Positions 34,085-45,492 of a DNA stretch of 64,000 nt are shown here, piece after piece. Position numbers and translations under genes: made by a program. Every line of letters begins with the position of its first letter. The first letter of the stretch is position 1. The stretch comes from Actinernus sp. WN-2022. Its lineage: Eukaryota; Cnidaria; Anthozoa; Actiniaria; Actinernidae. The notes beneath the pieces are model-generated. The model saw nothing but the letters and a program-made list of their open reading frames with translations. It was not told the DNA's origin and did not search any database. The stretch spans positions 5,619,083-5,683,082 of the forward strand of contig JAOWCC010000655.1 of the NCBI GenBank assembly GCA_030867875.1. Direction: 5' to 3'.

Positions 34085-35860
34085 TGGCAACACAAGTACC
34101 AAACTCACGGCAGAGCATGCCAAAACGTGGAAAAATAAAATACCAAAACGAAGAATAGAAAAACGAATCAGATCATTACAGCACTGTGCAAATCTGTAGT
34201 GAGGCCAGCACGCAAACTTACGGCAACGCATGTGCCAAACTCACGGCCGAAAAAATGCCAAAACGTGCAAAATAAAAGACTAAAACGAGGAATAGAAAAC
34301 TAACTTGTACATTATCGCACTGTACAAGCATATTTGTGTGGCCAGCATGAAAATTCACGGCAACACGCCCAACGTGTGACAGTGCCGGTTGCCTGGTGGA
34401 CAGCAGCAAACGGTTTCTTTAATAAACTACGGTAATACAAATTAATACATAGTTCTAATATTACAAAATCACAAAATATATAAGAGGACATGAAGGAATG
34501 GAAAAAACATTCCATAACCATACATCATCCTAAAGGATGGTTGAACAATCAAATGACGTAATCACATGATAATAAGTAGCTTTTCACATGCTTAAATCAA
34601 ATTAAATAATACCGAAAAATCGATATCTAAAGAAAATAATAATGTACGTTGCCCGGTACGAAAAACCATCGTAAAAACCACGTCTTGCTACGTGGAAAAC
34701 TTCTGGAAACGTACTCCTCGACCGAATGCAATCGTACAAGGCTCCGAGGGATAAAGCCAAAATGGTTATATCTTGATGAATAATAACTTAAAACATTAAA
34801 ACTAAAGTTTGGCTGACTTGTGGCTGTACAGCAAGCGAGAGAAAGAATTCTAAACTGATTGGTCTTTATATACCTCAAATATGAATATTAAACATATGTA
34901 CAAGAAAAGAAACTAATGAACTATCACTTAAGTGATAAACAAATAGCGTTGGAAAGCGTCTTCATTACGGCACGTACTTTGTTACGTTGGAAAGCCTCTA
35001 TACCAAAGGCACGGCAAAACATGCCAAAACATGCCAAAACATGCCAAAACATGGAAAATGAAAGACTATAAAGCGAAGAAATGGAACACTAATTAAAATA
35101 CCATCGCACTACACAAATCCGTATTTGATGTGCCAAACATACGGCAAAACATGCCAAAACGTGAAAAATAAAAGGCTAAAGCGAGGAATGGCAAACTAAT
35201 TATAACATTACCACACTGCACAAATCCGTATTTGTGAGGCAGCACGTAAACTCACGGCAACAGATGTGCCAAAATCACGGCAATACACGTCAAACGTGCA
35301 AAAATAAAGGAATAAAACGAAGAATAGAAAATTAACTAGAACATTTATACCGCACTTCACAAATCCGTATTTGTGAGGCCAGCACGTAAACTCACGGCAA
35401 CACATGACAACATGTGCCAAAATCACAGCAATACATGCCAAAACGTGCAAAATAAAAGACTAAAACGAAAACTAGAAAATTAACTAGAACATTTATACCG
35501 AACTGCACAAATCCGTATTTGTGAGGCCAGCACGTAAACTCACGGCAACACATGTGCCAAACTCACGGCAGTACATGCCAACGTGCAAAAATAAAGGACT
35601 AAACGAAGAATAGAAAATTAACTAGAACATGTATACCGCACTACACAAATCCGTATTTGTGAGGCCAGCACGGCAACAAATGTGCCAAACTCACGGCAAC
35701 ACATGTGCCAAACTCACGGCAACACATGTGCCAAACTCACGGCAATACATGCCAACGTGCAAAAATAAAGGACTGAAACGAAAAATAGAAAATTAATAAC
35801 TAGAACATTTATACCGCACTGCACAAATCCGCGTCCAGATACATATGGTAGTAACGAAGG
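34085..35860. repeat. Degenerate tandem array, period about 138 bp
   Basis: Units carry CACAAATCCGTATTTGTG (itself a 7-bp inverted repeat), GAGGCCAGCACG, ACTCACGGCAA and AATACATGCCAA. CACAAATCCGTATTTG recurs at about 35219, 35358, 35507 and 35644; weaker units lie at about 34190 and 34320. The part 34400-35000 has mostly lost the pattern. The array abuts the truncated 5' end of the LINE. Confidence 0.75.
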
Positions 35861-36030
35861 AATAAAGCAATCGACCAAAGCTGAATTACAACGAAGGCAA
35901 AATACACCGGCGAAACTATCGAAGGAGACTAAAACGGTGATGCAGCGCAAACCATGATAGACCAAAACAAAATACATACACAAGTGTAAGTGCATGAGCA
36001 CGAGGACAAAAGGCAAACACCAACCTGAAC

Positions 36031-36432
36031 CACAGGAAGCCCAAGCTCTGTTTATGTAAATTTAATTTGATAAGGGTTTGTATGGGAATTTTTAAATCTG
36101 GTTTTTCGATAAATATACTGTAATAAAGTGAATAAAACTTACCTGGTGTCTATGATCTGTTTCTTGGCTGTGTCTGTACGTAGTTTCAGCGAATTTGGGC
36201 GAATTTTGAATCCCTTACTCTTCATACTAAAGAAGAAATGAAGAGTAAGGGATTCAAAATTCGCCCAAATTCGCTGAAACTACGTACAGACACAGCCAAG
36301 ACACAGATCATAGACACCAGGTAAGTTTTATTCACTTTATTACAGTATATTTATCGAAAAACCAGATTTAAAAATTCCCATACAAACCCTTATCAAATTA
36401 AATTTACATAAACAGAGCTTGGGCTTCCTGTG
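36031..36432. mobile_element. 402-bp near-perfect palindromic element with 7-bp target duplication
   Basis: The ends CACAGGAAGCCCAAGCTC and its reverse complement are flanked by CCTGAAC on both sides (36024-36030 and 36433-36439). The arms of about 195 bp match almost base for base around a centre near 36232. Subterminal inverted repeats start CACAGG. The duplication is close to the 8 bp of hAT elements. Confidence 0.85.
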
Positions 36433-36644
36433 CCTGAACCACATAGTGGGAACCTGAACTGAAAAGGATGAAATTGCCTCTAGCTCTGGCGGCTGAGCGA
36501 CAGCTTCATTGTCGGAGGAGCAGCTGGTGGAAGATCTTGACCACCTGGGACATTCTGTTGAGCTGCCGGTACTCTCGCGGCTTGGGGTACTTGTCCTTCC
36601 ATTTTCTTAGTACGATAAGTAGCGAGGAACGAGGTATAGGTGTT

Positions 36645-36701
36645 CTGACGCGAACTGTGCGACGAACCTTGGTGGAGTTCTTATTTATACTCGCTCTGGA
36701 A
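36645..36701 (+). repeat. 57-bp direct repeat, right copy
   Basis: Same orientation as the copy at 28760, 7.9 kb away. In both, one reading frame gives RRTLVEFLFILALE, but no longer coding context exists. Confidence 0.7.
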
Positions 36702-36819
36702 GATGTGATATCTGTGTGTTTAGTAACACACTGATAAATAGGCCACGTTCAGGGGAAGGCAGCGGCGAATGTGCCACGGGACACACGCTACTGGCGGAAG
36801 GGAAATCTGACTAGTTGCT

Positions 36820-36990
36820 AGCAGCTCTGGTGGTAGAGCACCGGTCATGAATGCAGGAGGTCGTGAGTTCGAATCCAGCTCCAGCCGCGTCCTTGGGCAG
36901 GGACGTAAAGTCATTGGCCTTGTCTCCCAACACTTTCTATTCATAAATGAGGGACGTTAAATAACCTGTTGTGCTATTTGTGAAGAGAAG
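36820..36990 (+). mobile_element. tRNA-derived SINE, second family
   Basis: TAGCAGCTCTGGTGGTAGAG (A-box-like) and GAGTTCGAATCCAGC (B box), then TTGGCCTTGTCTCCCAACAC and ATTCATAAATGAGGGACG. The acceptor stem cannot form. The body differs from copies A and B. Confidence 0.6.
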
Positions 36991-37547
36991 GGGATTGTCA
37001 CCCAGTACAACAGCCTGCCCTCATTTCAAGTACCAACCTTGGTTATATAGGCCTCAAGTTTTACCGAGTTTCAAACAGAAGCAGTTGCCGCTCCGGCTTA
37101 CAGGCACGTTTGCCTCCATGCATGTCCCTCTTTATTCAAGCGAGAATGTACCTTGGATTCCAGAGGTTTTCCCGTCTTCTCGTCGCTTCGGTTTTCGCTG
37201 ACTTTGGATTAGAGAGGGCATTAGAGCCTCTGACATCCAGGGTCATCTCTCCAGGGTAGAGAGAATGAGGTAAGAGAAGAATCTCCCATACAATGATAAT
37301 ATAAGTACCATTTACAATATGAGCGATGTGGGATTTACAATGGTGAGTCGCTTCAACAAGACATTGTAAATCCCATACAATTCGGACTCGAATATTGTAA
37401 TGTACTTATGATATGCACTATATAAATAATGATAATTATTTGAAATCTATTTTTAGATTAACAGGACACGGCCAGCCTGGTTATTACAATAAAGATACCT
37501 AATTGGCGTAAAGTGGTGCTGTTGTACAAACTGGAGTGTTTGTATAG

Positions 37548-37714
37548 GTAATCATACGGTTTTCTCGTGCAATTTGGGATTAATTTTCACTCGTGGGTTT
37601 TTCAAAGAGTATCAAAATTGCACGAGCCCGAAGGGCGAGTCCAATTTGAGCACTAGTTGGAAAACACACGAGTGAAAATTAATCCCAAATTGCACGAGAA
37701 ACCCTTATGATTAC
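37548..37714. mobile_element. Palindromic MITE
   Basis: CTCGTGCAATTTGGGATTAA at the left is inverted at the right, and GTAATCAT/ATGATTAC closes the ends. The GCCCGAAGGGC centre resembles that of the element at 30193. Confidence 0.75.
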
Positions 37715-38029
37715 TTATTAATAATATACATGAAAAAAATGGTGAGGAAGTGACGTTGGCGAGTCATGTGACAAAGTAATTTATTCAGTCAACAGACCAT
37801 AATAGTTCACACTTTCAAATTCTTTCAAATTGTTCGAGTGTTCTCAGAAGTTGAAAGGAAATGTTTCATTGCTTTCCAAAGAAATTTGCCTCGTATTTCC
37901 TTTTTTCTGCACTATGTTTCCTTTTTTCTGCACTGTGTTTCCTTGAAATTGCATTGCCCTCAACCAATCAGAATTGAGCATTTTTTTCATGTATATTATT
38001 AATATAATAACCACGCCAAACACTGAATG

Positions 38030-38345
38030 GGGCAGGAAGGTAACCTACTATAAAGCGACTAACGATTGGTCATCCCTTCCATGTGCTTTAAGAAAACCAA
38101 TGGCTCGAAAAAAATTAAGAGGACACTCAATGATTTTTAACCAATCAGTATTTAGAATTATAATTGTATATAGATTAGTTTTTATCGTTATATTTTTTTA
38201 TCTTCTAATCGTTTTTTGTTTGTATGTTATATTCATTCATATAAATATTGAGTTATGGAGGACCTTCCTGAAAACCACTTTTAAGAAACGAAAGATTTCT
38301 TCCGAAAAGATTATATATTATTATTATTATTATTATTATGAGGAC
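38030..38345 (+). mobile_element. LINE 3' fragment with (ATT)n tail
   Basis: TNDWSSLPCALRK near 38070 matches the LWNSLP tail of LINE ORF2. GGACCTTCCTGAAAACCAC and a TTATTATTATT run at 38315-38338 are the usual 3' terminus. The region between is A/T-rich and non-coding. Confidence 0.6.
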
Positions 38346-38434
38346 CCAGGGGATATAAACGATGGGCAACTAACGAGGGTAGCCTACCTGAACCATACCT
38401 CACCATGACACACATTTGCCAATTATCACAGACA

Positions 38435-38440
38435 TTTATT
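38435..38440 (-). terminator. Polyadenylation signal of the 8-Cys peptide gene
   Basis: AATAAA on the minus strand, 99 bp past the stop codon at 38539, in an otherwise mixed-base context. Confidence 0.5.
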
Positions 38441-38538
38441 TTATCCTGTAGATTCTAACGTTCCATTCTACACTTCTCTTAACTTATTATTGACACTGTA
38501 GGATACTTTTTACAACGTTACAACTTCTTTGGTAAAGT

Positions 38539-38772
38539 TCAGTTTGATTGGCAATATTGGTGGAAACACTGTACAATCTGCTTACTCCTGCAATCCTTAT
38601 TACAGGCACTACGTGACATATGTTCCTCGCAAAATCGGCATGTCTTCAGAGCTTCTCTCTCACAATCTTGTATGCAACTCCGCTTGGAAATGCCGGGGCC
38701 TAATGCTGCTACATCCGGGAACATCAACACCAGAGCGAGGCTTGCAAAGACGACTGCTGACAAGACCTTCAT
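38539..38772 (-). CDS. Small secreted cysteine-rich peptide, 8 Cys (unknown function)
   Basis: 77 residues. A signal peptide is visible: Lys2, a hydrophobic core from about 4 to 18 and an Ala-rich cleavage region about 20-23. A short linker with a dibasic KR (about residues 30-31) may be a propeptide cut. The mature part has eight cysteines spaced C-x3-C-x7-C-x2-C-x8-C-x3-C-x7-C-x4-C, two similar half-units built on C-x3-C-x7-C, typical of helix pairs tied by disulfides. Just upstream of the ATG the minus strand has a T-run followed by GCAG, an intron acceptor, so a 5' UTR exon probably lies at higher coordinates. AATAAA lies about 100 bp past the stop. Secretion is likely. Function (defence, venom, matrix or signalling) cannot be told from the sequence. 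Confidence 0.75.
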   Translation of the reverse strand: MKVLSAVVFASLALVLMFPDVAALGPGISKRSCIQDCEREALKTCRFCEEHMSRSACNKDCRSKQIVQCFHQYCQSN

Positions 38773-38827
38773 TGTTGCTGCAAAAAAAAGCGACGTGAGT
38801 ATTAGTATCAGGGATTGTATTTAAAGG

Positions 38828-38945
38828 GGCTATGTCATGGTACTGCGCATGTATCGAGTAATCGCTCGGTTGGTGGCTTTAATTGGATACAAGCAGTTAA
38901 ACTTCCCTTCCTCAATGCTTGATTGAAAGGATTTTCAATACACTG
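38828..38945. repeat. Empty-site copy of the repeat interrupted at 6030
   Basis: Related to 5938-6029 joined to 6575-6600: shared TGTCATGGT, TGCGCATGT, GGTTGGTGGCT and TTGAAAGGAT, with no insert between. Confidence 0.65.
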
Positions 38946-39409
38946 TTTGTTAGTCATTTTTGCATATTTGCTTTGATTTTCAGCATCCCACATGGCCGAG
39001 AGGTTCGTTAGCTTATATCGAACTCGCCTCTCGCTTCGATTCTCGCGCTCAATTTTTGACCCAGTAATCGCTTACCCAGTAACTCAGCGAGTTCGACTTG
39101 GAGCAAGTCTAGCTTTGCAGTAGTCTTCCGACTTTTCATTCTTAACCCCTCTATAACTATGTTTGGTCTGGTTATCTCTAAAATTATCTACATCCATGAT
39201 ATATAAATAGATGAACAGTATAAAATATACAGTTATAGTAAACCATGAGAGAAATATAATTACATTAATTAACATACACACAAAGAAAAAAAACTGAAAT
39301 TATCATATTTACCGCCGCAAGAATAGGAAATTTACAATATCATACTAATAAGATTCACAGAAAGCTAATTTTAGATAATTTATAAGAGAAGATTTGGTTG
39401 ACAATTTAA

Positions 39410-39490
39410 AGCACGGCCAGCCGTGACGCCGAAATGGTTTCCCTGTTGATTTTGTCTTTCTTATCCAATAAAATTACAGAGTTACACAAC
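39410..39490. repeat. Interspersed repeat, GAAATGGTTTCCC family
   Basis: CCGAAATGGTTTCCCTGTTG and TCCAATAAAATTACAGAGTT recur at about 40855-40915 and 41795-41850. Confidence 0.55.
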
Positions 39491-40224
39491 CTCGTCCCCA
39501 GGGTCTTCTCGGTCTGATCCAAGATGGCGGCTACTCCGAGAGAAGACCCTGGTCAACGTTGTATCACGTGATCAAATACACCCAGAATTTGGGAGAACTT
39601 TGTCACGTGATTTGGCGATCTAAGATGGCGGCCTAGCTAAATATGGTAATATTTCATGACGTGTACAAACCATATAATAGGTATCCCAATCGGGAGTGAG
39701 TAAGATGCAATTAACGGTATTTCCACGCGGCGAACGATGCAGTAAAAACAGGTCTACTAAACGGCTCGAAATGGAGTTTACTTCGATAAAGAAACAGTGG
39801 AAGGGTATCACAATGCTACCAGGATGTATCTAAGCTAGAAGAGAATCCTAAAAGCCGTTCATTTTCCGTTACCGTTGAAACGAAGCACTCGATAGCACAT
39901 GTTCAGATTTGATTGCTTCTCCTGGCTTTCCCACTAATGAAACTTACCAGAAAACTACCTAGTGATACACTTCATCTATTGCTCTACCTACACAACGTGT
40001 TTAAAGTTATTTAAAATCATTTTATTGATAAAGTTTGAGCAATCGAATGGCTATATACATGTTCATCTCTCTGGACTCAGTCCGTTGGGCACGAGAAGAC
40101 CCTGGTCACGAGGTTGGCGTTTACCAGGCCGTCTTCTCTCGGAGTAGCCGCCATCTTGGATCTCACCGAGAAGACACTGGGGTTGAGAGTTACGGTAAAG
40201 TAAGTTACAGTCACACCGCGGCAA

Positions 40225-40640
40225 AACGTCACGCGCATACGCTTTTGATGAGCCGGTCGCGCACCATTCTCGACCCCAGACTCTTTTCTTATTTCTTACT
40301 GCGCATGCTCGACGATTTCGTCGAGCGTGCGCAGTAAGAAATAAGAGAAGGGTCTGGGGTCGAGAAAGGTCACGCACGCGTCTCCCCAGTTCTCCGCCGA
40401 AACTAAAAGAAAACAGAGGCAATCACCCCTGTTTCTAATTTTCAGCACATACGCGTATTTACGTGAAATGTTTCGCAAAAAAAAAAAACTTAAAAAAAGC
40501 TAAGCCAAAGGTTGAAGGTTTCTTAATTTGTAATTCACTGTGAGCTTACTAAGTTATAAGTAAAATGATTTACTAAAAAAGTTTAAGACCTCGGAAACTT
40601 GTAGAAACTATAGCCTTCGTTATTTCGGCCAGCGGAGCAC
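40225..40640 (+). repeat. Interspersed repeat family R1, with inserted hairpin
   Basis: Contains GCTTTTGATGAGCCGGTCGC, CGCCGAAACTAAAAG, CCCCTGTTTCTAATTTTC, TTGTAATTCACTGTGAG and GCCAGCGGAGCAC in the same order as the copy at 10128-10415. It carries a palindrome at 40262-40375 that the other copy lacks. Confidence 0.7.
40262..40375. mobile_element. Palindromic element, CTCGACCCCAGAC family
   Basis: ATTCTCGACCCCAGACTCTT is inverted at the right end, closing at GACGATTTCGTCG. Related copies lie at 62743-62915 and, broken, at 47825-47895. Confidence 0.75.
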
Positions 40641-40670
40641 GACATGTTGCCGCGGTCGGTGTGGGTTACA

Positions 40671-40748
40671 GTACGGTTACGGTAAGGCTACGGTAAGGTT
40701 ACGGTAAGGCTACGGTAAGGTTACGGTAAGGCTACGGTAAGGCTACGG
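40671..40748. repeat. Short tandem repeat (ACGGTAAGGCT / ACGGTAAGGTT)
   Basis: About seven alternating 11-bp units. The word ACGGTTAC/ACGGTA continues sparsely to about 41000. Confidence 0.7.
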
Positions 40749-41499
40749 ACATGCCGTCTTTTTGGCCCACGGCATACGAAATCCGCTCGATCTAGAGCAG
40801 ATTTCGTATGAGTGGAACAAACTACAGCACGGTTACCGTACGGCATGCCGTAACGTTGAAATGGTTTCCCATTGTTTTTCTCCTGCTGATCCAATCAAAT
40901 TACAGAACTACGGCACAGCACATCTACAGCACGGTTACGAACATGTCGTAGTTTGTCACATTCATACGAACTGATCTGCTCTAACTTTGCCGTACCGTAA
41001 CTATGCATTGTCATTGGACCAGACAGATAAAGACAATAGGGAAGCCATGTCAATGTCACGCCATCCGTTAGGGAGTTATGTCATACGAAGTTATGATTGG
41101 ATCAGATCCGGGAAGAAATCGGCGAAGCTTGCCTGTCCCTTACTGTAACGAAGAATACTCATTCGTAAAACGGAAAATATAGCGATTTCTCACTTTATTT
41201 ATTTACTTCGGCCATAATAGAAAATACAAAATAGAATAAAGTAAAATATACAACAAACAAAACATAGAGGCCAGGAGAACCAACACAGCGTTAGCCAATT
41301 ACGTTGGTTTCCTATGAAAAATAGAATTACAATAAATGATCTAATTACAATACTTAATTCTACCTAAAAGCAGCATTTGAGAGGTGCGGTTAGCTCTCTG
41401 CCCTGGTGACATTTAAGACATACAGACTTCCAAGACCTATAGGGTTCCCGATGTCAAATACAGAAGTGATGGCAGACACTTTAAACTCCCCGCGAGAAA

Positions 41500-41715
41500 T
41501 ACGAAGGAAGGTCAACGTTTATGACAAAAGTTTTCTAACTTAGTAAACTTCGCAGTGAATTAAAAATGAAGAAAACTTAAACCTTGAAGTTTTTAAAGTA
41601 GTTTTGTTGTTTTTGAAGAAACATTTCACTGACCTAAAAACAGGGGTGGTTGCCTTGATTCCTCCCGAGTTTGCGCGGGAAACTGGAGTGCAGCGCCTAA
41701 CGTTTTGCCGCGCTG
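41500..41715 (-). repeat. Interspersed repeat family R1, partial inverse copy
   Basis: Reverse-complement matches to GTAATTCACTGTGAG, CCCCTGTTTTTAGG and TAGTAAACT blocks of the family. Confidence 0.55.
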
Positions 41716-41879
41716 TTGATGGGGCACTTTCTTTGAGTGGTCAAGTTACGGCAATGACTTACGGGACACGGTTACTGTACGACATGCCATGACATTGAAA
41801 TGGTTTCCTATTGTTTTTGTCTTTATGATCCAATCAAACTACAGAGCTACATGTCGTAGTTTTTTTACCACTCATACGC

Positions 41880-42940
41880 AATCCATTCTATCCATGTGGA
41901 CCTTTTCCTTCAAATATCGCCTTTAATTATAGGCTTTTTATATCGTGTTTTTGCAGAGAATGGCCAGAACATTGCATTTTCTCTTGCAGCCATGCATTTT
42001 TAATTAAAACGGGATGGCTGTTGTGTTCTGGCTTGCCGTCGTCCTAGACGTTTCCCGGCGGCGAAGTGGTTGCTCAAAATCAAACTATTAATGTACATAG
42101 TTAATATTGTTCTATGGTTTATCATCCGCTTCTTAAAAATGATATCATATAACTTTATCTGGTTATCACCAGCCGGCTCAAAGCACATTTCAGTCGGCAG
42201 CTCATGTAATTATTTCTAGAAGTTGAAAAACAAAACTGATTGCCTCAATTTGATTGTCTTTCATATAGTCCTTTTCTGTTTATATTCGAGTTTCTTTTCC
42301 AATGACTAGTTATTTCTTACAGTTATTTAATTTGATGTTAGTGTAAATGTAACGGATAGGTAAATCAACCTTACTTAACATCAGGTAACTCGCGATAATA
42401 TTAATCCTGGATTAACTCTGCACAGAACCTATTGGTTATCATGGAAATTATACCTGGATTAGCACTAATCGGGCTTTGAACAACCCGGCCCTGGATGCTA
42501 AACTCGAGGCCGGCGTTGTGGTAAATTCGTTATCTCTGACAAATAATTTATCAATGAGATGAAAGTAAATATTAAAACCATTTACAGTAATCCTCCAAAT
42601 GTATACTATTATCATATGAAAAGATAAGTAAGAGTAAATAAAAGGCACAATTACAACACACCGTTGTCTTCAAACCAAACTTACATTTTACCCAAGGCTA
42701 GAACAAATTATCGTATTTTCAAGAGTAAAAATATGGAATTCTAGATCTACAGATGAAATACTAAAATTATCTCCATCTCAGCCATTCAAAACTAAATGAA
42801 AGATTAGCTGTATACATGAATATTAATCCAGTTCCTTATTTTACTACATGAAATTCACAGTTAATTACAGTTATCAATAATAATAGATTATTTTTTTAAT
42901 CAGTGGAACTCAATATTTCACAAATAACTTAAAATCACTT
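41880..42940. other. Gene-free region
   Basis: A/T-rich sequence with no repeat pair or coding signal recognised. Confidence 0.4.
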
Positions 42941-42948
42941 ATTCTGCG

Positions 42949-43140
42949 TTTAAAGTGCCAATGAAACGAAAAATCACCTCCATTAATCTTCGCGTAAAAG
43001 CAAAAACATACCCCTTACCCCCATAAAATACCTGCCGATTGTAAATTGGAACCACTAGGAAAAGTGAGCGAATCAGACATGTTGGAAACCGTACGCGTAC
43101 GCGAATCATTTCTATAACAAACTCAGTGCCACAACAAACC
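42949..43140. mobile_element. Truncated end of a TTAAAGTGCC MITE
   Basis: TTTAAAGTGCCAATGAAACG matches the end of the copy at 13147. No partner end is found downstream, so it is a one-ended remnant. Confidence 0.5.
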
Positions 43141-43179
43141 AACGCACTCTGACTAGACCCCCCTCACGCACTAACTGGG

Positions 43180-43495
43180 GAACTTTCAGAACTTCTTTCC
43201 AGTGCTCTAATGCCAGGAATGACCTTAATATGAACATTAGAGAACTTGACAATCCCATTGTATTTAAGAATCAATTGAAGGCGAACATTTTTAATTGTAT
43301 ATAGTTTTTAGATATGGACTTTTTTTTTTAGCATCTACGTATTTTATCTTTTCTTTTTGTCATATTGTTTCATATATATGTATTATATATTCTTGTATAT
43401 TTTATTTATTTTTTATTTGAGGGCCCTCCTGAAAATCATCACATCGATGAGTGTGGTTCCCTCAATAAATATCATTGTAATAATAATAAATAGTA
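43180..43495 (+). mobile_element. LINE 3' fragment
   Basis: A short decayed coding tail is followed at about 43420 by GAGGGCCCTCCTGAAAATCA and a terminal TAATAATAATAAA. It has the same 3' UTR style as the copy at 38030-38345, in the same orientation. Confidence 0.5.
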
Positions 43496-44598
43496 ACTAG
43501 AAGTCACGATAAAGTTCTTCGCTTGGTACGGGACTTTCCCACATCCTTACTTCTTAGTTATTTTATAAGTGCAGTCTTGCAGTTTCGGGCACTTGAATCT
43601 CATGTTAAAGTTTGACGTTTGATTTTATTGATACTCATCTAAAATTTTACAACGTTAATACCAAAAAGTATAATAACAGTTCTATATCCGTTTAAGGTAT
43701 AATTTTATATGATAAATACAGTACGAAGCAAGAAGTCAAAGAGTGTGAGATGAGTACAGAGTATCCTGATAGTAAAAAATAATCTAGAGGATAATCGCTA
43801 TTTACAATAATATAGTCTAAGAAATTAATGGACAAAGCCATTTTAAAGGGTGGCCTTGCAGCTGTCGTAACCCTGATGTGCCGCGACTAATAGAACAAAG
43901 ATTAATATAACGAAGGGGGGATGGGGTGGGGTGGGATACAAAACAAAAAGGGATGTGTCGCTGGATGGAGTCAAATGTTTGACCTTTTAGGGCTGAGGTA
44001 CCTTGTTTCAAAGTATAACTTTTCGTACGTCAAATTTAATGAAAACTGATTAGGTTCCAACTACACAAGCTACATATGTTAAAATTAGATCTGCTGGAAA
44101 CACCCAGCCACAAGAAGAAAAAAACCCGAGACAACAAGAGTGGTATCAAAATTAATGAACATCGGACTCAGTTTGTCAGAATATGAATGTTGTGGTTTAA
44201 ACAGAAATTAATTTGATTCGTCACAATTTTCCGCACCCTGCGCCTCCTGTGTTTAGATGAGCTTCCTGTGTTTTCACAATGGCGGCAAAAGAGCTCTGTT
44301 ACGGTTGGGAAATGGCTTTATAATTTCAGTATCGTTGACTGTTCAGTTTATATATATCGTGGTTATCCGTAAGGAGAATAAGAAAATCCATTCGATTTTA
44401 AGCATCACAAATCCGATTTAATTTACTTTGATCGAATCATCATGATGGCAGTCGATGTTGGAACAACCTTTTGAAATCTCAGAAATCTCAACGAAATGCA
44501 GCAGAAAAGGAAGGTACATGGTGCTAATAGCTCACTGAAGTGGTGGTATAACAGATTGAAGCTTATGTATATTCAATTGATCAATGCCGCCTCAGTCC

Positions 44599-44778
44599 CA
44601 ATAGCCCACTTCCGCGATATCAGTTTACTTGTCATGCACAAAGGTTTCAATACGAGGCCCCGTACTAAATTGAATTTATTCTTTTTACAGAGAAAAGAAT
44701 AAATTTAATTTAGCACGGGGCCTCGTATTGAAACCTTTATGCGTGCCAAGTAAAGCATATCGCGGAAGTGGGCTATTG
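44599..44778. mobile_element. Palindromic MITE
   Basis: CAATAGCCCACTTCCGCGAT is inverted at the right end, and GGCCCCGTACTAAATTGAAT pairs with ATTTAATTTAGCACGGGGCC. Confidence 0.75.
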
Positions 44779-45492
44779 AAAATTCTGAAGCACATGCCGG
44801 GGCCATAGGGGCGGGTATTGTTAACAGCCAACTGTTCCCCGATGGGCGGGGAAAAGGTCAAAATGTAACACTATAAATGATACATCCCCGCTATGTCCCG
44901 GGGGTCGGAGGGGCCGGAATTTCAATTGACTAGTGCATTATGAGTCGATATTACAATCATATTAATAGAGCTTTCAGCCTCATCGGACCTGTTTTAAACC
45001 ATATGTTATCTTCTCTTTCTGATTCAAATAAAACACAGAATGTGAGCTCATAAATAGTGCTAGCTCGTTAGCGGAGTTTCCAGATGTTCAACACTACGTC
45101 GCTGAAGTCATTTCTCGAGAGAAGCATTTCTCGGAAGGCATTGTCGGCTTTCCGTGGCCGCTGAACAGTTTGTCTGCTATTTTGAATATCATTGTTCAAA
45201 GACTTGAAAAGGCCGAACTCTACCGTATGCATAAAGCTTCGGCGTTATCAGTTACAAGCACTCGCCTTTTCAACTCACTTTGCTCAGTTTTCAGCGCTTG
45301 TCTTTAATGAGTAGACATGTCATGTTAATATCTACATGTTTTCTTTTTAAGAGCATTTGCTCAATCAGACTGAAGAGTAAAGTCACAATAAAACAGACAA
45401 CTTTGCTATATTTATAGTAAGTAACTTTAATTAGTTAACAGAGGAATATGGGAAGAAAGTAATAAATTGAAATACTCTCATTACGATCGGGA

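Noticed and set aside
34085..35860. CRISPR-like array
   Set aside because: Units are 138 bp with diverged repeats, no unique spacers of regular length and no cas genes, in an animal genome.
28760..36701. LTR retrotransposon bounded by the 57-bp repeats
   Set aside because: The repeats lack TG...CA ends and target duplications. No gag, protease or integrase lies between them, and flanking similarity ends abruptly.
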